Assembly: GCA_037381915.1 (NCBI GenBank)
Contig: JARRQJ010000026.1
Span: 1-52,191 of the forward strand
Reading direction: 5' to 3'
Source: JARRQJ01 sp037381915
GTDB lineage: Bacteria > Pseudomonadota > Gammaproteobacteria > DRLM01
DNA length: 52,191 nucleotides
Below are positions 16,831 to 25,391 of this stretch, in pieces. The notes under the pieces are model-generated. The model worked only from the letters and a program-made list of their open reading frames with translations, searched no databases and had not been told where the DNA came from. Position 1 is the first letter of the stretch; each line of letters starts with the position of its first letter. The position numbers and the translations under genes are program-made.

Positions 16831-17475
16831 GTGAGCAGAGGGCCCAAGGTCTTGACCACGACCGCCGCTGAACTGGAACGAAGCGCCCTCTATTCCGAGG
16901 AACTCGGCATCCGGCTGCGGGAAAAAAGCGATCGCGAATGCTTCAAATGGTTCCTCGCCAGCTTGCTGTTCGGCGGCCGGATCTCGGAAACCATCGCCAA
17001 GCATACCTACCGCGCCTTTGAGCGGCATGGATTACTCACGCCACGAAAGATTCTCGCCGCCGGCTGGGATTTCCTCGTCAATCCCATCATGCGGGAAGGC
17101 GGTTATGTGCGCTACGACGGTAGAAAGTCTACCCAGATATTGCGCGACTGCGAACGCCTGGTCGCCGAGTATGGGGGGAGACTGACCGGAGTGCATGACG
17201 CGGCCGCAAACGCCGCCGATCTTGAAGACAGACTCTTGGCCTTTTACGGCGTCGGTCCTGTCACGACCAATATTTTTTTACGGGAGCTAAGGCCCTACTG
17301 GAAGAAAGCCGATCCGGCGCCGCTGCCCGTGGCATACCGGGTAGCGAGGCAACTCAAGCTCGACCTTGACCGCTACGACCGCAAGACCATGCGTTTCATC
17401 CGGTTGGAGGCGGGGTTGATGCACCTGCGCGGACAACTGCGGCATCGCACCCCTGGGCAGGTCGGTGCTGCATAA
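16831..17475 (+). CDS. HhH-GPD-like DNA-repair protein, function unproven
   Basis: About 214 residues form an all-helical protein. A segment FYGVGPVTTNIFLREL near residue 145 looks like the helix-hairpin-helix of the endonuclease III/MutY/AlkA superfamily, though the catalytic Lys and the usual downstream V-D-T are not evident. An R-x-G-Y-V-R-Y-D-G-R-K-S-T segment precedes it. No iron-sulfur cysteines are present. The start is not certain: GTG at 16831 is used here, TTG at 16852 (with AGAGGG upstream) is also good. Overlapping upstream starts lie within the DUF3775 gene and are unlikely. It may bind DNA without cutting it. Confidence 0.6.
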   Translation: MSRGPKVLTTTAAELERSALYSEELGIRLREKSDRECFKWFLASLLFGGRISETIAKHTYRAFERHGLLTPRKILAAGWDFLVNPIMREGGYVRYDGRKSTQILRDCERLVAEYGGRLTGVHDAAANAADLEDRLLAFYGVGPVTTNIFLRELRPYWKKADPAPLPVAYRVARQLKLDLDRYDRKTMRFIRLEAGLMHLRGQLRHRTPGQVGAA

Positions 17476-17524
17476 GCTGCGGAAGGGAAATCATTGGGCG
17501 CAAATGCCCTTTGGCTACCCCAGC

Positions 17525-17839
17525 CTAGTGATCCGGAATCGCATTCTCGTCATCGCCCCGGCCCGCCCGCAATTTGCACGCGGCGAGCCGTTCACGCCAC
17601 TCCGTAAGCATACGCCGGCGGGCCGGGACATCATTCCGGCTCAGCAACAATGTCTCCTTAGACACCGACAAGGTGATGGTTTCCCAGGCCCCATCCGCTT
17701 CCACGGCACAGTCCACCTTTAATTCCCATTGCTCATCCCGGGGCTCGATTTCGAACAGATAGGCATCCAGCCGAAGCTCATCGAGCAACTCGCTGACAGT
17801 ATCACGGACCTTGGCAAACTCGACGATTGACAACGCCAT
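17525..17839 (-). CDS. Small uncharacterised cytoplasmic protein
   Basis: This 104-residue protein starts at ATG 17839 with GAGGAG 7 bases upstream. It is rich in charged residues, with a first helix MALSIVEFAKVRDTVSELLDEL, a strand-rich middle (YLFEIEPRDEQWELKVDC) and a final basic helix (RRRMLTEWRERLAACK). I do not recognise a named domain, but the well-formed ribosome site and composition mark it as a real gene. It converges on the HhH gene after 49 bp and lies 68 bp downstream of capA-like 17908-19095 on the other side of a shared promoter region. Confidence 0.6.
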   Translation of the reverse strand: MALSIVEFAKVRDTVSELLDELRLDAYLFEIEPRDEQWELKVDCAVEADGAWETITLSVSKETLLLSRNDVPARRRMLTEWRERLAACKLRAGRGDDENAIPDH

Positions 17840-17907
17840 GACATGCTCCTCTGCCGCGCTTTTCCAATCACCCTGCCCAGCGGTCTTTACCCGGCGACAC
17901 CCGGCCG

Positions 17908-19095
17908 TTATTCCGCATCCGCCGGTTCCCGTTCACACGCTCCCATGCCCGCGGCGGCACCGCCGGCGACGAGGTGCAGAGTATTATCCGCACCAACTTC
18001 AACCCGGGTGCCGAATTGCCTGCCTTCCCTGTCCAGCACGTCCTTTAACCATAGCACATCCGGTCTCGAGGCCCGCTGCAAGCGAAAGCGCTTGATCTGC
18101 ATGGGTGTCATGCGCAAATCGACAAGTCTCCCGCCGGACGGGTCCATCCGAACAAAATACATGACGGCCAAATCATCCCTGAATTGCTCATTACCCTTAA
18201 TGCCCTCGTAGTCGTTCAGGAAATCGCCGCAGCCATAGATAACGAGTTTCCCCTCATACACCTCGATACCCTTCAGGTGATGGGAAGAGTGGCCATGGAC
18301 GACGTCGATGCCCGCCTCGTCGATGAGTCTATGGGCGAACGCCGTCTGCGCGGGGGGAACGGCATATCCCCAATTCTCGCCCCAGTGGATCGACGCCACC
18401 GCCACATCGCCCCGCCGTTTTACTTTCTCGACGACCGCCTTGAAACCTCGTACGCTTTCATCCGACAAGCCGCTCAACAGGTTCACGCCGGGCCGCTCCG
18501 GCGCGGCGGCCCAGCTCCGCGGGATGCCGGAGCTTTCGACGCCGCAGCCGAATATCAGGACCCTGCCCTTGCCGGGTACTTCCACGATCGCGGGGTCTTG
18601 CGCCTCATCCCGGGTGGGGCCCGCCCCGGTGCTCCTCAACCCGGAGCGATGCAGCGTTTCCAGGGTCTCCGCCAGACCCGCATAACCCCAATCCAGGACG
18701 TGATTGTTGGCAAGACAACAGCAATCGATCCCGGCCGCCGTGATGCACGGCAAATTGTGCGGATGCATCCGATAATTGATGCCCTTGCCGCGCCAATAGT
18801 CCGCGCTCGCGGTGACGCTCGTTTCCAGATTTATGATGCGGACATCCGGTGCGGCGCGCGATAATTCCCGTAAGGCATCGCCCCAGATGTAGGAATAGTC
18901 AACCGGTTTTGAAATGGGGCCGTTGGCCCGCTCCGCCAAATCGACATAGCCCAAGGCGCTGCCCATGAAGGGTTCGTGGAGAACAGGATCGCCGGGGTGC
19001 GGCAATACTTGATCGATGCCCCTCCCCGTCATCACGTCCCCGCACAGGAACAGGGTGATCAGACCGGAGTCTCTTGGCGGTTCGTCTGCGGCCAT
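17908..19095 (-). CDS. CapA/PgsA-type metallophosphatase-fold protein
   Basis: This protein of about 395 residues belongs to the CapA family, named after an enzyme of poly-gamma-glutamate capsule synthesis and related to metallophosphatases. Metal-binding style motifs are GDVMTGRGID at the N-terminus, NLETSVT, LANNHVLDWGYAG near residue 135, HWGENWGY, and VVHGHSSHHLKG near residue 260. It lacks a signal peptide, whereas many CapA proteins are exported or anchored. ATG 19095 has GAGGG nine bases upstream; ATG 19110 would add five residues. No capB or capC genes are adjacent, so capsule synthesis is not implied; family members elsewhere act on other polymers or nucleotides. Confidence 0.85.
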   Translation of the reverse strand: MAADEPPRDSGLITLFLCGDVMTGRGIDQVLPHPGDPVLHEPFMGSALGYVDLAERANGPISKPVDYSYIWGDALRELSRAAPDVRIINLETSVTASADYWRGKGINYRMHPHNLPCITAAGIDCCCLANNHVLDWGYAGLAETLETLHRSGLRSTGAGPTRDEAQDPAIVEVPGKGRVLIFGCGVESSGIPRSWAAAPERPGVNLLSGLSDESVRGFKAVVEKVKRRGDVAVASIHWGENWGYAVPPAQTAFAHRLIDEAGIDVVHGHSSHHLKGIEVYEGKLVIYGCGDFLNDYEGIKGNEQFRDDLAVMYFVRMDPSGGRLVDLRMTPMQIKRFRLQRASRPDVLWLKDVLDREGRQFGTRVEVGADNTLHLVAGGAAAGMGACEREPADAE

Positions 19096-19246
19096 ACCCG
19101 GCACCCTCATGTAAGATAGCTGCTCTCCATGGTAGTTCCTGAGGACTCTCGGGAACCTCTGTGGAACGCTTCCTTGTCGCTCGCGACCAATACTATATTA
19201 CTTCTGATACGCGCAAGCGCCAGAGCCATTGTCAAGGAGAGAACCC

Positions 19247-20143
19247 ATGCTTGTCACGGAGGAAGCCAGCGCCCAAGGACTTGAGGGGCATGTACTACAA
19301 CTGGCCGGCGAAATCGGCGAGCGCAACGTGTTCAATCCCCGGGCGTTGCACGCCGCCGCGGACTACATCAGCGCCGCATGGCGGCAACAGGGCTATCCAG
19401 TCAGTCTCTATCCCTACCGGGTCGATGGGGTCGACTGCGCGAACCTGGAAATCACCCGCCAAGGTCGGCACAGGCCGGATGAATTCCTGCTGATCGGCGC
19501 CCACTACGATTCCGTACTCGGCAGCCCCGGCGCGAACGACAACGGCAGCGGCATCGCGGCCCTCCTGGAGCTGTCCCGCTTGTTCAGCGGCCTGACGCCG
19601 GATATCAGCGTCCGCTTTGTCGCCTTCGCCAACGAAGAGCCGCCCTTCTTCATGGGCAAGAACATGGGCAGCCTGGTGTACGCCACCCTGGCCCGCGAAC
19701 GCGGCGACAATATCCGCCTCATGGTCGCGGTGGAGACCATCGGCTACTTTCGCAGTGACGCCGGCAGCCAGCATTACCCGCCGCTGTTGCGCGCCTTTCA
19801 TCCGGATCGCGGCGACTTTATCGCATTCGTCTCCAATCTTTTCTCGCGCAGGCTGATGCGCCGCGGTGCCGCCGCCTTTCGCGCCCACTCGGACTTCCCT
19901 CTGGAACATACCGCCGTCCCGGCCTTCGTCCCCGGCGTGGCGTGGAGCGACCACTACTCGTTCTGGCGCCAGCACTATCGTGCCTTCATGGTGACCGACA
20001 CCGCCTTTTATCGCTATCCCTATTACCACACGCCGGATGACACGCCGGACAAACTGGATTATGCCGCCTTGGCCCGAGTCGGCACCGGGCTGTTCCTGAG
20101 CTTCGCCGCCTTGGCCGGACGCGACCCCGCCTATGCCCTGTGA
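19247..20143 (+). CDS. M28-family zinc aminopeptidase
   Basis: This 298-residue enzyme probably removes N-terminal residues from peptides using two zinc ions. The family metal ligands are all visible: GAHYDSVLGSPGANDNGSG (His and Asp) near residue 85, FANEEPPFF (Glu pair) near residue 128, AVETIGYF (acidic ligand) near 160 and YHTPDDTPDKLDY (final His) near 267. No signal peptide is evident, so it may be cytoplasmic, although many M28 enzymes are exported. ATG 19247 follows AAGGAGAG with good spacing; a GTG six codons earlier is less likely. It is divergent from the CapA-type gene and shares a promoter region of about 150 bp with it. Confidence 0.88.
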   Translation: MLVTEEASAQGLEGHVLQLAGEIGERNVFNPRALHAAADYISAAWRQQGYPVSLYPYRVDGVDCANLEITRQGRHRPDEFLLIGAHYDSVLGSPGANDNGSGIAALLELSRLFSGLTPDISVRFVAFANEEPPFFMGKNMGSLVYATLARERGDNIRLMVAVETIGYFRSDAGSQHYPPLLRAFHPDRGDFIAFVSNLFSRRLMRRGAAAFRAHSDFPLEHTAVPAFVPGVAWSDHYSFWRQHYRAFMVTDTAFYRYPYYHTPDDTPDKLDYAALARVGTGLFLSFAALAGRDPAYAL

Positions 20144-20360
20144 TCGGGATCCTTGTCATTGCTTTCCGGGATTGATTGACCCTGCCGGTATGAAGACACG
20201 ATGATCGGCGCTCGCGGACGGTTGTTTTCCCCACCCCAGGCACGTCACGGGCACGTCTTCAAATGATCAAGACCCACAACCCGGCAGTTCGGTGATGTTA
20301 TGCAGTGTCCGACCCGGAATTGTGCGAAAAAGCGATTTCAGTTTGGCCGCCGGGCAAAGC

Positions 20361-20546
20361 TCAGCGGGATTCACGGTCTTTGTGCGCCATGGCGATCCCG
20401 ATAGTCTCAATTACTATTCCCACCAGGATGAAAACCACTCCCGTCCAGTAGCCAGGGGGCGACGACGGGGCCAAAAACATCATCACCCCGCCCAGTAATA
20501 GCAGAACGGCTACAAGAATCCGCCGGTAATATGAATTTCTGATCAT
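20361..20546 (-). CDS. Small two-helix membrane protein
   Basis: A 61-residue protein with two predicted transmembrane helices (ILVAVLLLLGGVMMFLAP and TGVVFILVGIVIETIGIAM) and short charged ends. AGGGG lies seven bases before the ATG at 20546, which supports translation. I recognise no family and propose no function. It is isolated, with gaps of about 220 and 520 bp on either side. Confidence 0.6.
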   Translation of the reverse strand: MIRNSYYRRILVAVLLLLGGVMMFLAPSSPPGYWTGVVFILVGIVIETIGIAMAHKDRESR

Positions 20547-21077
20547 GGATAGCCCCTAAAAGTCATGGCTCAGCACCGCCGTAGGAACCGGGCAATTGTT
20601 TAATATGCCACACATAATCTCAGAATGATGCAAATTACCCATTCTTGTACAAGCACCCTCTGCACCCGTCCCCGAATGGGATCACATCAATACCGGGCCG
20701 ATGCGGCATGGCAGCCAGGCCAGGGGAAAGGTGCGCGCCTCAATCCCTTGACCGCCCGATTGAAATCGGCATCTCAACCGCTCGACTGCGTTTGCCATGC
20801 GGCTTGGGTTTCTGTCACACCGCCAGCTGCCGTCAATCGCCCTGACCACGTTCGTACTCAGGATCTGACCTGACCCGGGGCGGACGGCGTGGGCCGGATC
20901 TTCAAGACCCTAGCCAGGTGGAAATTGAATAGAAAGGACCGCTATCTTTTGTGCTGCATGGCTATCACCGCAGCGGTGGACGGCGCTTTGCCAAGGTGCG
21001 ACAATTTTTCCCGATACTCTTGCAAGGGTGGACAGCCGCGCCACGCAACTGTTCCCCAACTCTAAATGGAGCAATAC
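20547..21077. other. Gene-poor stretch, no feature supported
   Basis: Both strands were read. Open frames here (such as one at 20625) have no ribosome site and no protein-like composition. Sequences near 20930 (GAATAGAAAGGACC) and 21000-21060 may contain the promoter of the downstream gene, but no clear -35/-10 pair is seen. Confidence 0.4.
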
Positions 21078-21581
21078 ATGGAAAGCGAATACCTGATAGT
21101 TGTGGGCGATGGGACCCGTGCGCGTTTTTTCACTTTGGAGGCGGCGGCGCTACCGCCCCTCGAATCCAGCCCCCGTCTGATGGAACACGAGGATCTGGTT
21201 AATGCCGAACATATGCAAGGCGGCCATGACAAATACAGCTCCACCCGCACCGGTATCAATCTCAACCCACGGGGTGGTCCCAGCCACGGCTATGATGACC
21301 ACCGGGCCCAACAGGAGCAGGAGCACGAACGTCGGTTTGCCGCGGATATCACCGCCCGTGCGCTGTCCTTGGCGCAACAACACCGCGCCACCCAACTGGT
21401 GTTGGTAGCGGAACCTCACATGCTGGGCTTACTGCGCGACGCGCTTAAGATCCCGGCCAAGTCCGGGATCGACGTCCGCGACCTGGCGAAAGATCTAACC
21501 AAACTGACGACTACCCAGCTGCACGGTCAGCTGGCGGCGGCCGGATTGGTGCCGGCACGACACGAACCACAGGGCGGCTGA
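21078..21581 (+). CDS. Host-attachment family protein (release-factor-like fold)
   Basis: This 167-residue protein matches the family annotated as required for attachment to host cells in Agrobacterium and related to bacterial eRF1-like proteins. The start ESEYLIVVGDGTRARFFTLE is typical, as are the middle EHERRFAADITARALSLA and LVLVAEPHMLGLLRDAL and the C-terminal DLAKDLTKLTTTQLHGQL. The eRF1 link suggests a ribosome-associated or stress role rather than literal attachment. I chose ATG 21078 because GGAG lies six bases upstream; an ATG at 21066 lies upstream of that ribosome site. Its neighbours (GroEL, nitroreductase, universal stress protein) are stress genes. Confidence 0.85.
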   Translation: MESEYLIVVGDGTRARFFTLEAAALPPLESSPRLMEHEDLVNAEHMQGGHDKYSSTRTGINLNPRGGPSHGYDDHRAQQEQEHERRFAADITARALSLAQQHRATQLVLVAEPHMLGLLRDALKIPAKSGIDVRDLAKDLTKLTTTQLHGQLAAAGLVPARHEPQGG

Positions 21582-21713
21582 GCTGCCCTTCTACCCTAAA
21601 GGGCATAAATCCCAGAGGAAGAAGGAACGCCGCGTTTATTCGATGGTTCTCCATTTTGGCGCCGGCTCAGTTTCGCACCGCAAAGAAAGGTAAGCCCTGA
21701 TTAATTCGTCCCT

Positions 21714-21868
21714 TCCCCCTCAGGGGGGTGAGGTGGAAAAGGAAAAGGTCCGGTGGACCTTTTTCCTACCGAACGGGTGCACACTGTTTTCGTGCACCCC
21801 GGGCAGGAATGTATTGTAGCCGTTCAAAACCCCATCCCCTCCCCAACCCTCCCCTTGAAGGGGAAGGT
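21714..21868. repeat. Cluster of intergenic palindromes, REP-like
   Basis: Several hairpins lie close together: CCCCC-TCA-GGGGG near 21716, the terminator-like stem at 21743-21763, GGGTGCAC (21775-21782) with GTGCACCC (21792-21799), and CCCCTT-GA-AGGGG near 21852. The motif of C-rich then G-rich runs (for example CCCATCCCCTCCCCAACCCT) is typical of dispersed bacterial palindromes. A related element is at 43845-43966. Confidence 0.5.
21743..21764 (+). terminator. Likely intrinsic terminator of the host-attachment gene
   Basis: AAAAGGTCC (21743-21751), loop GGT and GGACCTTTT (21755-21763) make a perfect 9-bp stem with a T-run of five. It lies about 160 bp past the stop at 21581. The A-rich left side would also allow termination from the other direction. 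Confidence 0.6.
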
Positions 21869-21990
21869 GAATATATCAGGGGTTCCAAAGAATATACTGC
21901 CAATCATTGAGTCGCTGTAATATCAATCACCACGCCTGGCGCAGCTGTGAGTCAACTGCCATTGAGATATCCGCGCAGCGCGGCAAGCCG

Positions 21991-23613
21991 TCACATCGCC
22001 ATCTCAGCCTCGGCCGGGCCCTTCTTTTCAGGTTCCGGGATTTCCGTCATGGTCGCCTCCGTCAGTAACAGCACGCTCGCGATGGAGACGGCGTTTTCCA
22101 GGGCGATGCGCACCACCTTGGTGGGGTCGACGATGCCGGCCTCAACCAGATCCACATACTCCTTGCGCGCGGCGTCAAAGCCGACGTTGCCCTTGCTTTC
22201 CATCATCTTCGCCACCACCACGCCGCCGTCCATGGCGGAGTTTTCGGCAATCTGGCGGGTGGGGGCGCTCAAGGTGTGATGCAATATCAGTAGCCCGGTT
22301 TTCTCGTCCCCCTCCAGTTTCTCCTGTTCGGGGGCGACCGCCTCGGTGCAGCGCAGCAACGCCAGGCCGCCGCCGGGAACGATGCCTTCGGCAACCGCCG
22401 CCTTGGTCGCACTGATGGCGTCGTCGAGCGCCTCTTTCTTGTTCTTCATTTCCGCCTCGGACGGCGCGCCGACGCGAATCACGGCGACGCCCCCGGCGAG
22501 CTTGGCAAGCCGCTCCTGGAGCTTCTCGCGGTCATAGTCGCCGCTCGCCTTTTCTATCTGCGCGCGAATCTGCCGGATACGGCCCTCGATCGCCGTCTTG
22601 TCGCCGGTACCGCCGATGATCGTGGTGTCATCCCGCGTCACTACTACCCGCCGGGCGGTTCCCAACTGCTCGAGCTGCACGTTTTCAAGGCTGATGCCCG
22701 CTTCCTCGGAGATGATCTGCCCCCCAGTGAGGACGGCGATGTCTTCCAGCATGGCCTTGCGCCGCTCGCCGAAGCCCGGCGCCTTTACGGCGATACTGTG
22801 CAGCACGCCGCGGATCTGGTTGACGATCAAGGTGGCCAGGGCCTCACCTTCGATGTCTTCGGCGATCATCAACAGCGGCCGGCCGCTTTTCGCCACCTGT
22901 TCGAGCAAGGGGAGCAAATCCTTGAGGATGCCGATCTTCTTATCGCACAACAGGACATGCGCCTCTTCGAGTACGGCCTCCATCTTTTCGGGATCGGTAA
23001 CGAAATAGGGCGAAATGTAACCCCGGTCGAATTGCATGCCTTCCACTACATCAAGCACGGTGTCGGTGGTCTTGGATTCCTCCACGGTAATCACGCCGTC
23101 ATTGCCGACCTTTTCCATAGCCTCCGCCACCAGTTCCCCGATCGCCGGGTCGTTGTGCGCCGCCATGGTCGCGACCTGGGCCTTCTCTTTGCGCGTCTGC
23201 ACCGGCTTGGACAAGGCACGCAAGGCATCCACGGCGAGCTTGAGCCCCTTATCAAGGCCGCGTTTGATATCGATGGCGCTGGCGCCGGCGGCCACATTGC
23301 GGATGCCTTCGGCAAATATCGCATGCGCCAGCACCGTGGCGGTACTGGTACCGTCACCTACCGCGTCGCCGGTCTTTTCCGCCGCCTGGCGCAGCATTTG
23401 CGCGCCGAGATTCTCCTCCGGATCCTGCAGATCCACCTCTTTGGCGATGGTGACGCCGTCGTTGCACACGATGGGTGCTCCCCATTTCTTCTGCATGAGC
23501 ACCGATTTGGATTTCGGCCCGAGCGTCAGCCGCACGGCATCGGCCAGCGCCGTCGCGCCGCGCAGAATTTTCTCGCGCGCGGTGGATCGAAACAGAATCT
23601 GTTTGTGAGTCAT
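21991..23613 (-). CDS. Divergent GroEL-type chaperonin, orphan paralogue
   Basis: The 540-residue protein is a group I chaperonin by its whole length and domain order, including VGDGTSTATVLAHAI for ATP binding, an apical GYISPYFVTDPEKM and a C-terminal AVAEGIVPGGGLALLR. It differs from the housekeeping GroEL. LGPKSKSV replaces the usual LGPKGRNV, DGTSTA replaces DGTTTA, the start is MTHKQILFRSTAREKIL, and the C-terminus is EKKGPAEAEMAM, with no GGM repeat. No groES is adjacent. The ATG at 23613 has AAGGAG ten bases upstream; the longer reading to 23640 is unlikely. Such paralogues occur as second copies in some proteobacteria. Its likely role is folding a subset of stress proteins, with or without the general GroES. 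Confidence 0.9.
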   Translation of the reverse strand: MTHKQILFRSTAREKILRGATALADAVRLTLGPKSKSVLMQKKWGAPIVCNDGVTIAKEVDLQDPEENLGAQMLRQAAEKTGDAVGDGTSTATVLAHAIFAEGIRNVAAGASAIDIKRGLDKGLKLAVDALRALSKPVQTRKEKAQVATMAAHNDPAIGELVAEAMEKVGNDGVITVEESKTTDTVLDVVEGMQFDRGYISPYFVTDPEKMEAVLEEAHVLLCDKKIGILKDLLPLLEQVAKSGRPLLMIAEDIEGEALATLIVNQIRGVLHSIAVKAPGFGERRKAMLEDIAVLTGGQIISEEAGISLENVQLEQLGTARRVVVTRDDTTIIGGTGDKTAIEGRIRQIRAQIEKASGDYDREKLQERLAKLAGGVAVIRVGAPSEAEMKNKKEALDDAISATKAAVAEGIVPGGGLALLRCTEAVAPEQEKLEGDEKTGLLILHHTLSAPTRQIAENSAMDGGVVVAKMMESKGNVGFDAARKEYVDLVEAGIVDPTKVVRIALENAVSIASVLLLTEATMTEIPEPEKKGPAEAEMAM

Positions 23614-23660
23614 GGGATTCAAGCTCCTTGGCGGGTCCACCCGGAGAATTCCGTCCCACT

Positions 23661-23730
23661 GCGGGATCGAACCATACTAAATATAGCCGACCACCTGATG
23701 ATTTTCGATTTTTGTGTCAGTTGATCCCGC
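23661..23730. promoter_or_regulatory. Inverted pair upstream of the chaperonin
   Basis: GCGGGATC (23661-23668) and GATCCCGC (23723-23730) are perfect inverted copies 54 bp apart, upstream of the chaperonin and enclosing an AT-rich segment (CTAAATATAG) that could be its promoter. No CIRCE operator (TTAGCACTC-N9-GAGTGCTAA) is seen. A regulator site is a guess. Confidence 0.3.
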
Positions 23731-23910
23731 AAACACTTACGACAAACTACTTCCAACATGCCCGCATTGACAGCCTCACCCCGCTGTTGCCCTGAACACA
23801 GGCCCACGCCGGAATTCCACTGCGCGTCAACTTTTCGTTTGCGTTGAACTTCACTCCGGTGTTACGTGCGGTTAAGCTGTAATGCCGTCTCTATACCAGG
23901 GGAGAACGCC

Positions 23911-24498
23911 GTGATTCAATCAGCCCGGCCCATGACCGTAATGGACGCGATTTATCACCGGCGATCCACGCGCTCCTATACCCCCCAACGGCTGGAGCAA
24001 GACACGATCCGCGAGCTGCTGGCGGCCGCCGTAAGGGCGCCGACCGCCATGCATGAAGAACCATGGGCGTTTCTCATCACACAGGATACGGCTCAACTGA
24101 AGCGTCTCTCGGGTCGTATCAAAGAGGAGTTCCGCGCAGAGACCCACCGCGCCCATTTCGACCAGGGCGGCCATGCCTTCGAGGTGTTTTCAGCGCCGGA
24201 TTTCAATGTCTTTTATAATTCCACTACGCTCGTCGTGATCTGCGCCAAGCCCAGGGGCCCGTTTGTCTCCGCGGATTGCTGGCTGGCGGCGGAAAACCTC
24301 ATGCTCGCGGCCTGCGCCATGGGGCTCGGCACCTGCGTGATCGGCTCGGCGATTTCGACCCTGAATGTGCCGGAGGTAAAGGCCGAACTCGGCATCCCGC
24401 CCGACCATAGCGCCATAGCGCCCCTCATCGTGGGCGTGCCAAGCGGCGAAACCGCCGTCCCGCCCCGGAAAGAACCCCATATTCTTGCCTGGAAGTAA
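23911..24498 (+). CDS. Nitroreductase-family flavoprotein
   Basis: A 195-residue FMN-dependent oxidoreductase that would use NAD(P)H. Landmarks are the start MDAIYHRRSTRSY with the family's R-R-S-x-R, APTAMHEEPWAFLI near residue 45, and SADCWLAAENLMLAACAMGLGTCVIGS near 125, followed by VGVPSGETAVPPRKEPHI. GTG 23911 follows GGGGAG with good spacing and is the probable start; ATG 23932 and ATG 23941 are alternatives. Physiological substrates of such enzymes are often unknown (quinones, nitro compounds, flavin). Its place between a chaperonin and a universal stress protein fits a redox-stress role. Confidence 0.88.
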   Translation: MIQSARPMTVMDAIYHRRSTRSYTPQRLEQDTIRELLAAAVRAPTAMHEEPWAFLITQDTAQLKRLSGRIKEEFRAETHRAHFDQGGHAFEVFSAPDFNVFYNSTTLVVICAKPRGPFVSADCWLAAENLMLAACAMGLGTCVIGSAISTLNVPEVKAELGIPPDHSAIAPLIVGVPSGETAVPPRKEPHILAWK

Positions 24499-24581
24499 TA
24501 CAATGTTCAAAGGCGGCGTTTTTTGAACGTTGCGAGACGGCAAAGGCGTATACGCCAGCCTCTTAGAATAGGGGAAATAAC

Positions 24582-25031
24582 ATGTACAAACATATTCTAG
24601 TAGCCGTGGATGGCAGCCACATCTCCGAGCTGGTCCTGCAGGAGGCCATAAAACTTGCCAAGGCATTCAAGAGTCAATTGCGACTTGTGCACGCCGTGGA
24701 TGAAATCGGGTCAACCTTGTATAACCCGGAATACACCCAACCCGGTGAGATTTCCGAGACCATGGCCAAGGCCGGCCGGGAGGTACTCGACAAGGCTGCG
24801 GCAACAGCGGCCGCGGCGGGAGTCAAGACGGACACCAAGTTGGCGGAGATCAAGACACTGGGCCGCCGCATCCCCGAGGCGATCGCCGAAGAAGCCGAGG
24901 CCTGGCCGGCGGACCTTGTGGTCATCGGCACCCATGGCCGGCGGGGCTTGAGCCGCATGTTTCTCGGCAGCGTGGCCGAAGGGACCTCTCGGGTGTGCGC
25001 CAAACCGGTCTTGCTGGTCCGCGGTACCTAG
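24582..25031 (+). CDS. Universal stress protein, UspA family
   Basis: This 149-residue protein has the single Usp domain. It starts YKHILVAVDGSHISELVL and ends with the ATP-binding loop VVIGTHGRRGLSRMFLGSVAEGTSRVCAKPVLLVRG (read here in two parts), which contains the G-x2-G-x9-G(S/T) pattern. AGGGGA lies eight bases before ATG 24582. It has its own leader of about 80 bp after the nitroreductase, so they may or may not share a transcript. The Usp family supports survival in stationary phase and low oxygen. Confidence 0.93.
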   Translation: MYKHILVAVDGSHISELVLQEAIKLAKAFKSQLRLVHAVDEIGSTLYNPEYTQPGEISETMAKAGREVLDKAAATAAAAGVKTDTKLAEIKTLGRRIPEAIAEEAEAWPADLVVIGTHGRRGLSRMFLGSVAEGTSRVCAKPVLLVRGT

Positions 25032-25391
25032 CCGTTCACGACATATTCAACGGCTCTGCCAGGACATATCCGGGCATCTGGACGACACTTCCCGGATTTC
25101 TCCTCCTCCACAACGGTTTCCTTTAGTCACCGACGGACGCGTTTCTGCAGTAAAAAGAAACAATAACGAGCCAGACCGCGCTTGACGCTCCTCGGTCACG
25201 GACCCTTCGCCGGCACATTGCACCACGGGCCGGAGCGTCAATACCGCCCACTTTTATAAGATCCTGCCGTCTACATTTATGCAAGACGCCAAGTCTATGT
25301 AAAATGACATATACTTTATTAAAGAGACTAAATCTGCATAACAACATTTTGACAGCTCCCCAGATAACTAATCAACAGATTGGGTCCAAAC
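25032..25391. other. Gap before the CheB-CheR gene
   Basis: No gene is supported on either strand. The last 100 bases are AT-rich (TATACTTTATTAAAGAG near 25311) and probably hold the promoter of the CheB-CheR-PAS operon. A sigma-70-like -10 (TATACT at 25310) is possible, without a convincing -35. Confidence 0.35.

Noticed and set aside
23614..23760. A CIRCE operator for the chaperonin
   Set aside because: TTAGCACTC-N9-GAGTGCTAA or close variants are not present; only a different inverted pair is.
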